Assembly (NCBI GenBank): GCA_030765525.1
Contig: JAVCCK010000046.1
Coordinates: 1 to 64,000 of the forward strand
Direction: 5' to 3'
Length of the DNA: 64,000 bases
Source of the DNA: Candidatus Lernaella stagnicola
Lineage (GTDB): Bacteria > Lernaellota > Lernaellaia > Lernaellales > Lernaellaceae
Position 1 is the stretch's first letter. The number at the start of each line of letters is the position of its first letter. Shown piece by piece: positions 43,981-51,349 of this stretch. A program made the translations under genes and the position numbers. Below the pieces are notes generated by a model. That model made no database searches. It was not told the origin of the DNA and saw nothing but the letters and a program-made list of their open reading frames with translations.

Positions 43981-46095
43981 ATGTCGAATTTCTGGTCCTC
44001 CATACGAGAGCACGCCCAGCGCATCCTCGAGCGCGGTCGCGGCAATGAGGACAGCTATCTGCTCGTCGTGGCGACGCTTATCGGCGTGGGCGGCGGCCTG
44101 GGCGCAATCGGCTTCCGCAACCTGATCTACTACTTCCAAAAAGGCTTTTTACTCTACGCCTCGGCGCTTCACTGGCTCGTCGCGCGCGAATGGGTGACCT
44201 ACGTTACGCTGTGGGACATCCCCTTCTGGACCAAGTTTCTCATCCCGGCCACCGGCGGTTTGATCGTCGGGCCGCTGATCTACTTCTTCGCCCGCGAAGC
44301 CAAAGGACACGGCGTGCCCGAGGTGATGGCCGCCGTCGCACTACAACGCGGTCATATCCGCAAGCGGCTGGTGATTTTCAAGGCCCTCGCGTCCGCCCTG
44401 ACCATTGCCAGCGGCGGCTCGGCGGGGCGTGAAGGCCCGATCGTCCACATCGGCAGCGCCTGGGGCAGCACCATCGGCCAATTGTTCCGAGTAAGCCCCC
44501 AGCGGATGAAGATCTTCGTCGGGTGCGGCGCCGCGGCCGGCATCGCGGCCACGTTCAACGCGCCGATAGCCGGTATGTTCTTTTCCTTGGAAATCATTTT
44601 GGGCGACTTCGCCGTGGGCACCTTGTCGGCGGTGGCCATCAGCTCGGTCATCGCCACGGTGGTGGCGCGCGCCTTCGAGGGCGACAACCTGGCACTCGTG
44701 CTGCCGCGCGTATTTTCGCTGTCGAGCCCGTGGGAGATATTCACCTACCTGGGCCTCGGCGTCGCGGCGGGCATCACGGCGGTAGCGTTCACCGCGACGC
44801 TGTCCAAGGCCGAAGACATTTTCGACAAAGTGAAACTGCCCCCGTGGTTCAAGCCGGTGGTCGGCGGCATGCTCGTGGGACTGATCGGCGTGTGGTTCCC
44901 GCAAGTGTTCGGTGTGGGCTACGACTCCATCGACGCCGTGTTCGCCGGCGAACTGGCGCTGGGCTTCATGGCGCTTCTTGTGCTGGCGAAAATCCTGGCC
45001 ACGAGTCTGACGCTCGGCGGCGGCATGAGCGGCGGAATCTTCGCGCCGTCACTACTGATCGGCTGCCTGCTGGGCGCGTCGTACGGCGGCGTGGTGCACA
45101 GCTTGCTGCCGGGAGTAACCGCGCCGGCAGGGGCGTATGCGTTGGTGGGCATGGCGGGCGTGGTGGCCGCGGCAACCAACGCACCGATCACGGCGATGCT
45201 GATCCTCTTTGAGATGACCGGCAATTACCAGATTATCCTCGCGCTGATTCTCACCTGCGCCGTGTCGAACATCATCGCCCGTGCGCTGATGCGTGACTCC
45301 ATTTACACCATCCGCCACACGAAAAACGGCATCAACATTCACGGCGGCCGCGAGCAATCCATCCTGCAAGGCCTGCAGGTGCGCGACATCATGAAGACCG
45401 ACCACGAGCCGATTCCTCGCTGGCTGCCCTTTGACGCCGTGGTCAAGGTGGTGCTCAGCCGCGACGAAACCGACTTCTTCGTCACCGACGAGGAAGGGCG
45501 CCTCGTGGGCGACATCAACCTGCACATCATCAAAGACGTCCTCACCGATCAGGGCCTGAGCTCGCTGGTGCTGGCCGACGATTTGATGCTCTCCAACGTC
45601 GTCTCGATCACGCCGAATACGAACCTGGCCGACGCCATGAAACTGATGAGCCACCGCCATGTCGATGTGATTCCCGTCGTGCAGAGCGCCTCGGACCAAA
45701 CCTTCCTCGGCGTGCTCTACCGCTCGGACCTCATCGACGCCTACAACCGCGAGATCCTGCGCCAAAGCGCCCTGGGCGTGCGTTACATGCGCAGCGACCA
45801 ACAAGCCACACGTGAACAGCAACTGGCCATGTCCGACGTAGTGGAGGTCGAGCGCGGTCAGATCACGCAGGAAATCACGGTGAGCAGGTCGCTGGCCGGA
45901 CGCTCACTCGCCGACCTGAACATTCGCACGCGTTTCCGCGTCAATGTCGTGGCCATGCGCGACGCCGACGACCCCGGCGGAATGCACCCCCACGTTCCCG
46001 ACCCCACCATCCGCCTGTACCCGGGACAGGTCCTGGTGTGCGTCGGCACGCCCGAAAATCTGGCCGCCTTCCAGCACGTCGTCGAAAAAGAATAG
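43981..46095 (+). CDS. ClC-family chloride channel/antiporter with CBS and TrkA-C domains
   Basis: A 704-residue membrane protein: a ClC core (residues 25-450), a CBS pair (about 460-590) and a C-terminal TrkA_C-like domain (about 620-700). Selectivity motifs: 'EAKGHGVPEV' (GxGxP variant), 'GGSAGREGPIVHIG' with gating Glu151, and 'LGGGMSGGIFAPSLLIGCLLGA'. In 'NAPIAGMFFSLEIILGDF' the residue aligned with the proton-coupling Glu203 of E. coli ClC-ec1 is Ile, which suggests a passive channel, but this is inferred from alignment by eye. Its start ATG 43981 follows an intergenic region (43845-43980) with no clear promoter. The CBS and TrkA-C domains would regulate gating by nucleotides. Confidence 0.9.
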   Translation: MSNFWSSIREHAQRILERGRGNEDSYLLVVATLIGVGGGLGAIGFRNLIYYFQKGFLLYASALHWLVAREWVTYVTLWDIPFWTKFLIPATGGLIVGPLIYFFAREAKGHGVPEVMAAVALQRGHIRKRLVIFKALASALTIASGGSAGREGPIVHIGSAWGSTIGQLFRVSPQRMKIFVGCGAAAGIAATFNAPIAGMFFSLEIILGDFAVGTLSAVAISSVIATVVARAFEGDNLALVLPRVFSLSSPWEIFTYLGLGVAAGITAVAFTATLSKAEDIFDKVKLPPWFKPVVGGMLVGLIGVWFPQVFGVGYDSIDAVFAGELALGFMALLVLAKILATSLTLGGGMSGGIFAPSLLIGCLLGASYGGVVHSLLPGVTAPAGAYALVGMAGVVAAATNAPITAMLILFEMTGNYQIILALILTCAVSNIIARALMRDSIYTIRHTKNGINIHGGREQSILQGLQVRDIMKTDHEPIPRWLPFDAVVKVVLSRDETDFFVTDEEGRLVGDINLHIIKDVLTDQGLSSLVLADDLMLSNVVSITPNTNLADAMKLMSHRHVDVIPVVQSASDQTFLGVLYRSDLIDAYNREILRQSALGVRYMRSDQQATREQQLAMSDVVEVERGQITQEITVSRSLAGRSLADLNIRTRFRVNVVAMRDADDPGGMHPHVPDPTIRLYPGQVLVCVGTPENLAAFQHVVEKE

Positions 46096-46162
46096 CCCGC
46101 CGCAGAATTGACATCGCCCGCCGGGCCACCATGTTTTGGCAACGGCCTGCGGGGGAACGTTG

Positions 46163-46924
46163 ATGACCGAAACACACCACGAACAAGGCAGCGTGTTGAG
46201 CACGGCGTACGCCTACGCCGGGGCGTTGTTGTTTGCGGCAGTCGTTGTTTGGGCGGCGTTATTCATCAGCGACCGCTGGTTGCCGGTCACGCTTAATCGC
46301 GGTCCGGAACGGCCGGGGTGGTTGGCGATGCTGATCAACCTGGGCTTGCTGGCACTTTTCGTAGTGCAACACACGGTGATGGCCCGTTCGTCCTACAAGC
46401 GTTGGACGCGGCGTTTTCTGCCCAGGCCTTATGTGCGCAGTACGTTTGTGATGGTCTCGGTGCTCGTTTTGGCGGCGCTGTTCCTTTTCTGGTCGCCGCT
46501 GCCGGCGACAATCTGGAAACTCGAGCATCCGGCCGCCCGGGGCGTCATGCACGCACTTTCGGCGCTCAGTGGTCTGCTCGTACTGCTGTCGATTCGCACC
46601 GTCGACGCCGGGCACTTGATCGGCCTGCCGCAATCGCGCGGCAAGCGCCTGGGCGACCACACGCCGGAACTGGTCGTGAAAGGCGTCTACAAGGTTCTTC
46701 GCCACCCGATGATGGCCGGGCTGATCGTCGCGCTTTGGGCGACGCCGCACCTGACGGCGGGCCGGGCGCTGCTGGCCGCGGGCTTCACGGCGTACATCTT
46801 CCTGGGCATCCACTTCGAGGAACGTGACCTGGTCCAAGCATTCGGCGACGACTACCGCCGCTACCGCTCCCGCGTCGGCGCGTTGCTGCCGCGCCGCCGG
46901 CCGGCGCGTGATACTACTGCTTGA
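46163..46924 (+). CDS. NnrU/MddA-like membrane protein (possible S-methyltransferase)
   Basis: A 253-residue protein with about six transmembrane helices. It contains 'VVQHTVMARSSYKRWTRRFLP' and 'YVRSTFVMVSVLVLAALFLFWSP', then a C-terminal isoprenylcysteine-carboxyl-methyltransferase-like block 'VLRHPMMAGLIVALWATPHLT' and 'HFEERDLVQAFGDDYRRYRSRV'. This order is that of MddA, which methylates methanethiol to dimethyl sulfide, and of NnrU-like proteins. ATG 46163 has GGGGGA 10 bases upstream. It converges with, and overlaps by 11 bases, a methyltransferase-fold lipoprotein. The actual substrate is unknown. Confidence 0.7.
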   Translation: MTETHHEQGSVLSTAYAYAGALLFAAVVVWAALFISDRWLPVTLNRGPERPGWLAMLINLGLLALFVVQHTVMARSSYKRWTRRFLPRPYVRSTFVMVSVLVLAALFLFWSPLPATIWKLEHPAARGVMHALSALSGLLVLLSIRTVDAGHLIGLPQSRGKRLGDHTPELVVKGVYKVLRHPMMAGLIVALWATPHLTAGRALLAAGFTAYIFLGIHFEERDLVQAFGDDYRRYRSRVGALLPRRRPARDTTA

Positions 46925-47678
46925 CCATCACCACGTGGATGTTCGGATCCGACAGTTGAATGACGGTTTGCTTCTCGATTTTTAGGCCGTTTTCCAGAAA
47001 ATTCGCCGACCGCTCGGGTGCCACGGTTTCGGGATCGCCCGGCATGAGGTTAACGAAGCCGTGCAGCTTGCCGCCCGGCCGCAGCGCGCGGCAAAGCGTG
47101 CGGATACAATCCTTCGTGTCGGAGTTTTGCCCGGTGCTGCCGGATTGTGTCGCGGAAAACATAGTGGGGATCGACAGCAAAATCGCCACGTCAATCGATT
47201 CAGAGTCGAGTTTCACGTCGGCGGATTCCGACCGCAACGCTTTCACCTTGTCGGCGTCCGGGTACTTCATTGCCGCCAGTGTGTATTCCATTAAATCGAG
47301 CCCCGGCCCGTTGACGTCGACGGCGTAGAGCTTGCCGAACGGCCGCTTGCTTTCCAGCAGCAGGAACTCGAGCACGCCGGTTCCCGCGCCGATATCGGCC
47401 ACGACCGCATCCGGCGGCAGGTCGATCGCCTTTAGAACCGCAACCATGTGGGGATAGTACCCGGTGAAACCAACGCCCGCCGCGGCCATGCCGTCCACTT
47501 GTGCTTTGGCTGCCGCAATCGCCGCCGGTTGCTGCGACTCGGCGGTTGCCAACGATCGTGGGAACACAAACCCGGGGGGCGCTTGGCTCGCAGGCTGCTC
47601 TGCCGCTGTGCAGGCCGACATGCCGCCAAGCGCGAGGATCATGATGAGAATTAACAAACCGTATTTCGCACGTTTCAC
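46914..47678 (-). CDS. Lipoprotein with a SAM-methyltransferase fold
   Basis: A 254-residue protein. The signal peptide ends GGMSAC (Cys23), predicting a lipoprotein outside the cytoplasm. From residue 80 it has a class I methyltransferase fold: motif I 'VVADIGAGTGVLEFLLLE', 'LYAVDVNGPGLDLM' (acidic end of strand 2), 'SIDVAILLSIPTMF' and 'LCRALRPGGKLHGF'. SAM is not known to be available in the periplasm, so the export signal is puzzling; a moonlighting or non-catalytic role is possible. GTG 47678 with TTGGAG upstream gives the signal peptide; a longer in-frame ATG at 47711 is the alternative. It ends inside the NnrU-like gene. Confidence 0.7.
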   Translation of the reverse strand: MKRAKYGLLILIMILALGGMSACTAAEQPASQAPPGFVFPRSLATAESQQPAAIAAAKAQVDGMAAAGVGFTGYYPHMVAVLKAIDLPPDAVVADIGAGTGVLEFLLLESKRPFGKLYAVDVNGPGLDLMEYTLAAMKYPDADKVKALRSESADVKLDSESIDVAILLSIPTMFSATQSGSTGQNSDTKDCIRTLCRALRPGGKLHGFVNLMPGDPETVAPERSANFLENGLKIEKQTVIQLSDPNIHVVMVKQ

Positions 47679-47700
47679 GTGGGGCTCCAACTTGAATCGG

Positions 47701-48063
47701 ATGACGATCATACAAGATTTTTCGAATTTCCATAGTCAGCAGGCCCCCCTTCCTGAAGGCGTCAGCGCGAAGGTTTATTCTTGGAGCGATTTGGTGTTGG
47801 CCTCGAGAAACTTCGCCGCGGACCGGTCCCGAAGGGGGCGGGCGCTGTGCCTCATCGAGATGGAAGGTCTGCGCAACAAGATCTCTCACTACCACGGCGT
47901 GAAGCTCTTCGAAGAGCCGAGAATATCGCCGCGGAAACCGGATGTGTCACAATTTCTCAAACGGTGTATGATTAGAAACAACTACTTCTTTGATTTTAGT
48001 GCCGGGAAGACGCCCACTAAATCATCAGTCTGGAATGTTTCGAGCAACATCGCGTTCGATTGA
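47701..48063 (+). CDS. Possible hypothetical protein upstream of FG-GAP gene
   Basis: An open frame of 120 codons from ATG 47701 ends 17 bases before the FG-GAP start, with that gene's ribosome site right after it. The protein is soluble and slightly basic, with no recognisable domain and no ribosome site for its own start. A palindrome-like pair (GATTTTAGTG / CACTAAATC) lies inside its end, near 47993-48024. It may be a real small gene or a leader with coding noise. The 379-base region 47702-48080 otherwise shows nothing. Confidence 0.3.
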   Translation: MTIIQDFSNFHSQQAPLPEGVSAKVYSWSDLVLASRNFAADRSRRGRALCLIEMEGLRNKISHYHGVKLFEEPRISPRKPDVSQFLKRCMIRNNYFFDFSAGKTPTKSSVWNVSSNIAFD

Positions 48064-48080
48064 TTTTTTGGAGGAGAGAA

Positions 48081-50249
48081 ATGCAAGCACGCCGACTTTT
48101 CAAGCAACCTTTCCATGTTATGTTAATTGTCCTGACCGCTGCGATCCCATTTTTTCTTTCCTATGATGTCGGGTTCGCGGCCCAGGGCCAAGACGCACTC
48201 CACTCCACCGTCGACTACCCACCGGGTGCCGACCCGAGTCTTCCTTCCGTTCCCAACTGGATTGCCGAATCCGGCCTTGAAATGGCTGCTTTTGGGTATA
48301 GCGTCTCGTCCGCCGGCGACGTGAACAACGACGGATTCGACGACGTCATTATAGGGGCGGCGATGTATTCGAACGGCCAAGCTAGCGAAGGCGCCGCATA
48401 CGTTTTTCATGGGTCCGCGTCGGGGTTGTCGGTGGCGGCTAACTGGATGTTCGAGTCCGACGTGGAATCCGCGATGTTGGGCATCAGCGTCTCGTCCGCC
48501 GGCGACGTGAACGGCGACGGCTACGACGACGTCATTGTGGGAGCCGAACGCTACACGAACGGGCAAACCGATGAAGGTGCGGCATACGTTTTTCACGGTT
48601 CGGCCTCCGGGCTGTCGGCGACCCCCTCCTGGTTCGTTGAATCCGACACCGAGGCTTCCCATTACGGCGCCAGCGTCTCGGCCGCCGGCGATGTCAACGG
48701 CGACGGTTACGATGACGTCATCGTCGGTGCCTATGAGTACGATGACACCGAGGTCAATGAGGGCGCCGCTTACGTCTATTTCGGCTCGGCCGCGGGGCTC
48801 TCAGCCACGGCGGATTGGATGGCGCAATCGGGTGTCTGTGGCTGCTATTTCGGCTCCAGTGTTGCTGGAGCCGGCGACATAAACACCGACGGCTACGACG
48901 ACGTATTCGTCGGTGCGCCCTATTACGGAACGAACGACACGGGCGCGGTCTACGGGTTCTACGGTTCGGCGGCGGGTCCGTCCGCGGTCCCTGACTGGTT
49001 CCAGGAATCCGGCGACGACTCGGCACATTTCGGCAATTGCGTGTCCGGGGCGGGAGACGTCAACAATGACGGTTACCAAGACGTCATCATCGGGGCGGAG
49101 GGTTTCACCAACGGCCAAGACGAAGAGGGCTGCGTCTACGTGTACCATGGCTCATCCTCCGGCCTTTCAACGACCGTGGCCTGGGTCACTGAATCGGACT
49201 TCCGAGACGAGCATTACGGCATAAGCGTGTCCACTGCCGGAGATGTAGACGGGGACGGGTATGACGACGTCGTGGTGGGAACCGGTCCCTTCCCTTCGTC
49301 GATCAGTTTTGCCTACCTTTTCCAAGGTTCGCCGGTCGGTCTGGCTGAGACGCCATCATGGATGGAGCGCTCGGTTCGTTCAACCGACCTGTTCGGAGTG
49401 TCCGTCGCAACTGCCGGCGACGTCAACGGCGACAACAAGAGTGACATCATCGTGGGCTCACCGTTTTACACACTCGATCTGACATTCGAGGGGCGCGCGT
49501 ACGCGTTTTACGGCCAGTGTCCGCAATGCTCCGCAAGCGAAGATTGTTACGTCACCGGCGAACCGCACCCCGATACGCCTTGCCTGATTTGCGGCGGCCA
49601 AGACTGGGAATACAACAACGGCGAATCCTGTGACGACGGCGTCGCCTGCACCGACGGCGACACCTGCACCGACGGCGCCTGCGCCGGAACCCCCGACGAC
49701 GCCAACTGCGACGACAGCGTTGCCTGCACCGATGACACCTGCGACGCCCAGACCGATTGCCGCAACGTTCCTAACGACGCCAACTGCGACGACGGCGTCG
49801 GCTGCACCGACGATTTCTGCCACCTGACTCGCGATTGCATTATCGTGCCCGACGACACGGTTTGCGACAACGGCGACTTCTGCGATGGCGCGGAATTCTG
49901 CGACACGACCAATGACTGCCAAGGCGGGACCGCCCCTTGCCCCGACGACGGCGCTTTTTGTACCGGCGTCGAGTCATGCAACGAAAATGACGACCAGTGC
50001 TTGCAGTCAGGCAACCCGTGCGGGGAGGACGAAATCTGCAACGAGGACACCGACACCTGCGACCCGCAGGGTACCGATGATGACGACGACGACACCACAC
50101 CCATCGACGATGATGACGACGACGATGATGACAACGATGACGATGATGACGACGACGATGATGATGATGACAACGATGATGATGACAACGATGATGATGA
50201 TGATGACGATGATGACGATGACAACAGCGATGGTAGCTGCTGCGGTTGA
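48081..50249 (+). CDS. Seven-blade FG-GAP (integrin-like) protein with Cys-rich stalk and poly-Asp/Cys tail
   Basis: A 722-residue exported protein (signal peptide to about residue 35). Residues 50-475 hold seven FG-GAP repeats of about 60 residues; each has a calcium loop: DVNNDGFDD, DVNGDGYDD (twice), DINTDGYDD, DVNNDGYQD, DVDGDGYDD and DVNGDNKSD. Seven blades make one complete integrin-alpha-like beta-propeller that would bind Ca2+ and a ligand. A Cys-rich region follows (about 485-660, with 'CDDGVACTDGDTC'-type repeats), then a 45-residue Asp/Asn tail and the ending S-D-G-S-C-C-G. ATG 48081 has GGAGGAGAG 7 bases upstream. Surface display is likely; the tail could be a sorting or metal-binding signal. 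Confidence 0.9.
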   Translation: MQARRLFKQPFHVMLIVLTAAIPFFLSYDVGFAAQGQDALHSTVDYPPGADPSLPSVPNWIAESGLEMAAFGYSVSSAGDVNNDGFDDVIIGAAMYSNGQASEGAAYVFHGSASGLSVAANWMFESDVESAMLGISVSSAGDVNGDGYDDVIVGAERYTNGQTDEGAAYVFHGSASGLSATPSWFVESDTEASHYGASVSAAGDVNGDGYDDVIVGAYEYDDTEVNEGAAYVYFGSAAGLSATADWMAQSGVCGCYFGSSVAGAGDINTDGYDDVFVGAPYYGTNDTGAVYGFYGSAAGPSAVPDWFQESGDDSAHFGNCVSGAGDVNNDGYQDVIIGAEGFTNGQDEEGCVYVYHGSSSGLSTTVAWVTESDFRDEHYGISVSTAGDVDGDGYDDVVVGTGPFPSSISFAYLFQGSPVGLAETPSWMERSVRSTDLFGVSVATAGDVNGDNKSDIIVGSPFYTLDLTFEGRAYAFYGQCPQCSASEDCYVTGEPHPDTPCLICGGQDWEYNNGESCDDGVACTDGDTCTDGACAGTPDDANCDDSVACTDDTCDAQTDCRNVPNDANCDDGVGCTDDFCHLTRDCIIVPDDTVCDNGDFCDGAEFCDTTNDCQGGTAPCPDDGAFCTGVESCNENDDQCLQSGNPCGEDEICNEDTDTCDPQGTDDDDDDTTPIDDDDDDDDDNDDDDDDDDDDDDNDDDDNDDDDDDDDDDDNSDGSCCG
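50077..50226 (+). repeat. GAY-codon tract, C-terminal Asp/Asn tail
   Basis: About 50 codons, nearly all GAC, GAT or AAC, in mixed order. They encode the acidic tail that precedes the final Cys residues of the FG-GAP protein. Confidence 0.85.
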
Positions 50250-50267
50250 TCTATAGGAGCTTTCACG

Positions 50268-50297
50268 ATTTCGCAAAAGGTGTACTCTAGGCGAAAT
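50268..50297. promoter_or_regulatory. Perfect 7-bp inverted repeat upstream of the poly-Asp lipoprotein
   Basis: ATTTCGC at 50268-50274 is matched by GCGAAAT at 50291-50297 with 16 bases between. No T-run follows, so a terminator is unlikely; it may be an operator. It lies 43 bases before the next ATG. Confidence 0.35.
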
Positions 50298-50339
50298 TAT
50301 AAGGCATTACGGTGCTGATTTAACCAAAGGAGCATAAAG

Positions 50340-51272
50340 ATGGTTCGCAAGTATGGATTTATCGCGATGTTGGCGATACTGGTTTTGGCGACCGGCCTTT
50401 TGATGGCCAATTGTAGTAGCGGCGACGATGACGACGACAATGACGCCTCCGATGATGACGCTACCGACGACGATGCCACCGACGACGACGCCACCGACGA
50501 TGACACCGGCGACGACGATACCGGCGCCGATGACGACACCGGCGGCGATGACGATGACGACGATGATGATGATGACGACGACGACAACGACGATGATAAC
50601 GACGACGAAACTCCGCCGACGGATGAAATTTCGGTCATGATTTATGATTTCACGACTTTTGCCGCTTTGGAAGACGTCACGTGTGAATTGGTGAAAAGCG
50701 CCACCGGCGAGTCCTTCGACCCGGCCATCACCACCACGTCGGACGCTACCGGAAATTGCGCGTTCAACACGAGCCGCGAAAAAGGCATCTTCGCCATCAA
50801 ATTCACCCTGGCCAACTACGTTGAAACCTACGCATTCAACAACGAAACCGCCATCGAATTGTTCTTCCCGCTGGTGAGCCTGACGGACCGTAACGGTATC
50901 GCCGCGCTGCTGAGCCTGACCCTCGACAGCAGCAAATGCATCGTGGCTGGTGTGGTGCAATGGCTTGCCGGCGTCACCTTGGAAGATGTCGGTTGCGCCG
51001 AAGTGACCAACGACGCCGGTGCCGACCTGTATTATGTCGACGCCTTGGGCATTCCCACCGGCGCTCGGACCAGCACGCACCCCGACAACGGGTACTACAT
51101 GACCTTCAACGTCTCGACCCCGGGACCCTATCAATACACGGCGACGACCGACAGCCAGGTGCAGGATGTGACGGTTCCCCGCACTTTCGCCGACGCAATC
51201 GTGTACACAAACATCATCTATCACGCGCCCGGTACGCCATCGAATCCGACGCCGGGGGGATGCACGAAATAG
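50340..51272 (+). CDS. Poly-Asp lipoprotein with Ig-like domain
   Basis: A 310-residue lipoprotein; signal peptide ends LLMANC (Cys25). Residues 29-95 are an Asp-rich tether with several 'DDDATDDD' repeats, followed by a beta-rich domain of about 210 residues that begins 'ISVMIYDFTTFAALEDVTCEL' and resembles a carboxypeptidase-regulatory-like plus Ig-like pair. No enzyme motif is visible. ATG 50340 has AAAGGAG 8 bases upstream. It follows the FG-GAP gene by 90 bases and precedes another poly-Asp lipoprotein by 77 bases, so the three probably form a surface-protein cluster. Confidence 0.82.
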   Translation: MVRKYGFIAMLAILVLATGLLMANCSSGDDDDDNDASDDDATDDDATDDDATDDDTGDDDTGADDDTGGDDDDDDDDDDDDDNDDDNDDETPPTDEISVMIYDFTTFAALEDVTCELVKSATGESFDPAITTTSDATGNCAFNTSREKGIFAIKFTLANYVETYAFNNETAIELFFPLVSLTDRNGIAALLSLTLDSSKCIVAGVVQWLAGVTLEDVGCAEVTNDAGADLYYVDALGIPTGARTSTHPDNGYYMTFNVSTPGPYQYTATTDSQVQDVTVPRTFADAIVYTNIIYHAPGTPSNPTPGGCTK

Positions 51273-51295
51273 TCCGCGAAAAAATGTTGCGACTT

Positions 51296-51315
51296 CTCAG
51301 AACATGATTTCTGAG
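51296..51315 (+). promoter_or_regulatory. Short hairpin before the longest poly-Asp lipoprotein gene
   Basis: CTCAGAA and TTCTGAG (51296-51302 and 51309-51315) can pair around a 6-base loop. No T-run follows, so it is more likely an mRNA 5' structure or operator than a terminator. Confidence 0.3.
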
Positions 51316-51349
51316 TGACATTCGTTAATAAAACGGAGAGGAGAGGACT

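Noticed and set aside
47464-47700. An N-terminal extension of the hypothetical frame before 48081
   Set aside because: It runs antisense through the methyltransferase lipoprotein gene and has no ribosome site.
48291-49460. Regularly spaced near-identical DNA repeats, considered as a CRISPR-like array
   Set aside because: They are in frame, about 180 bases apart and encode FG-GAP calcium loops; spacers are coding and of protein-repeat length.
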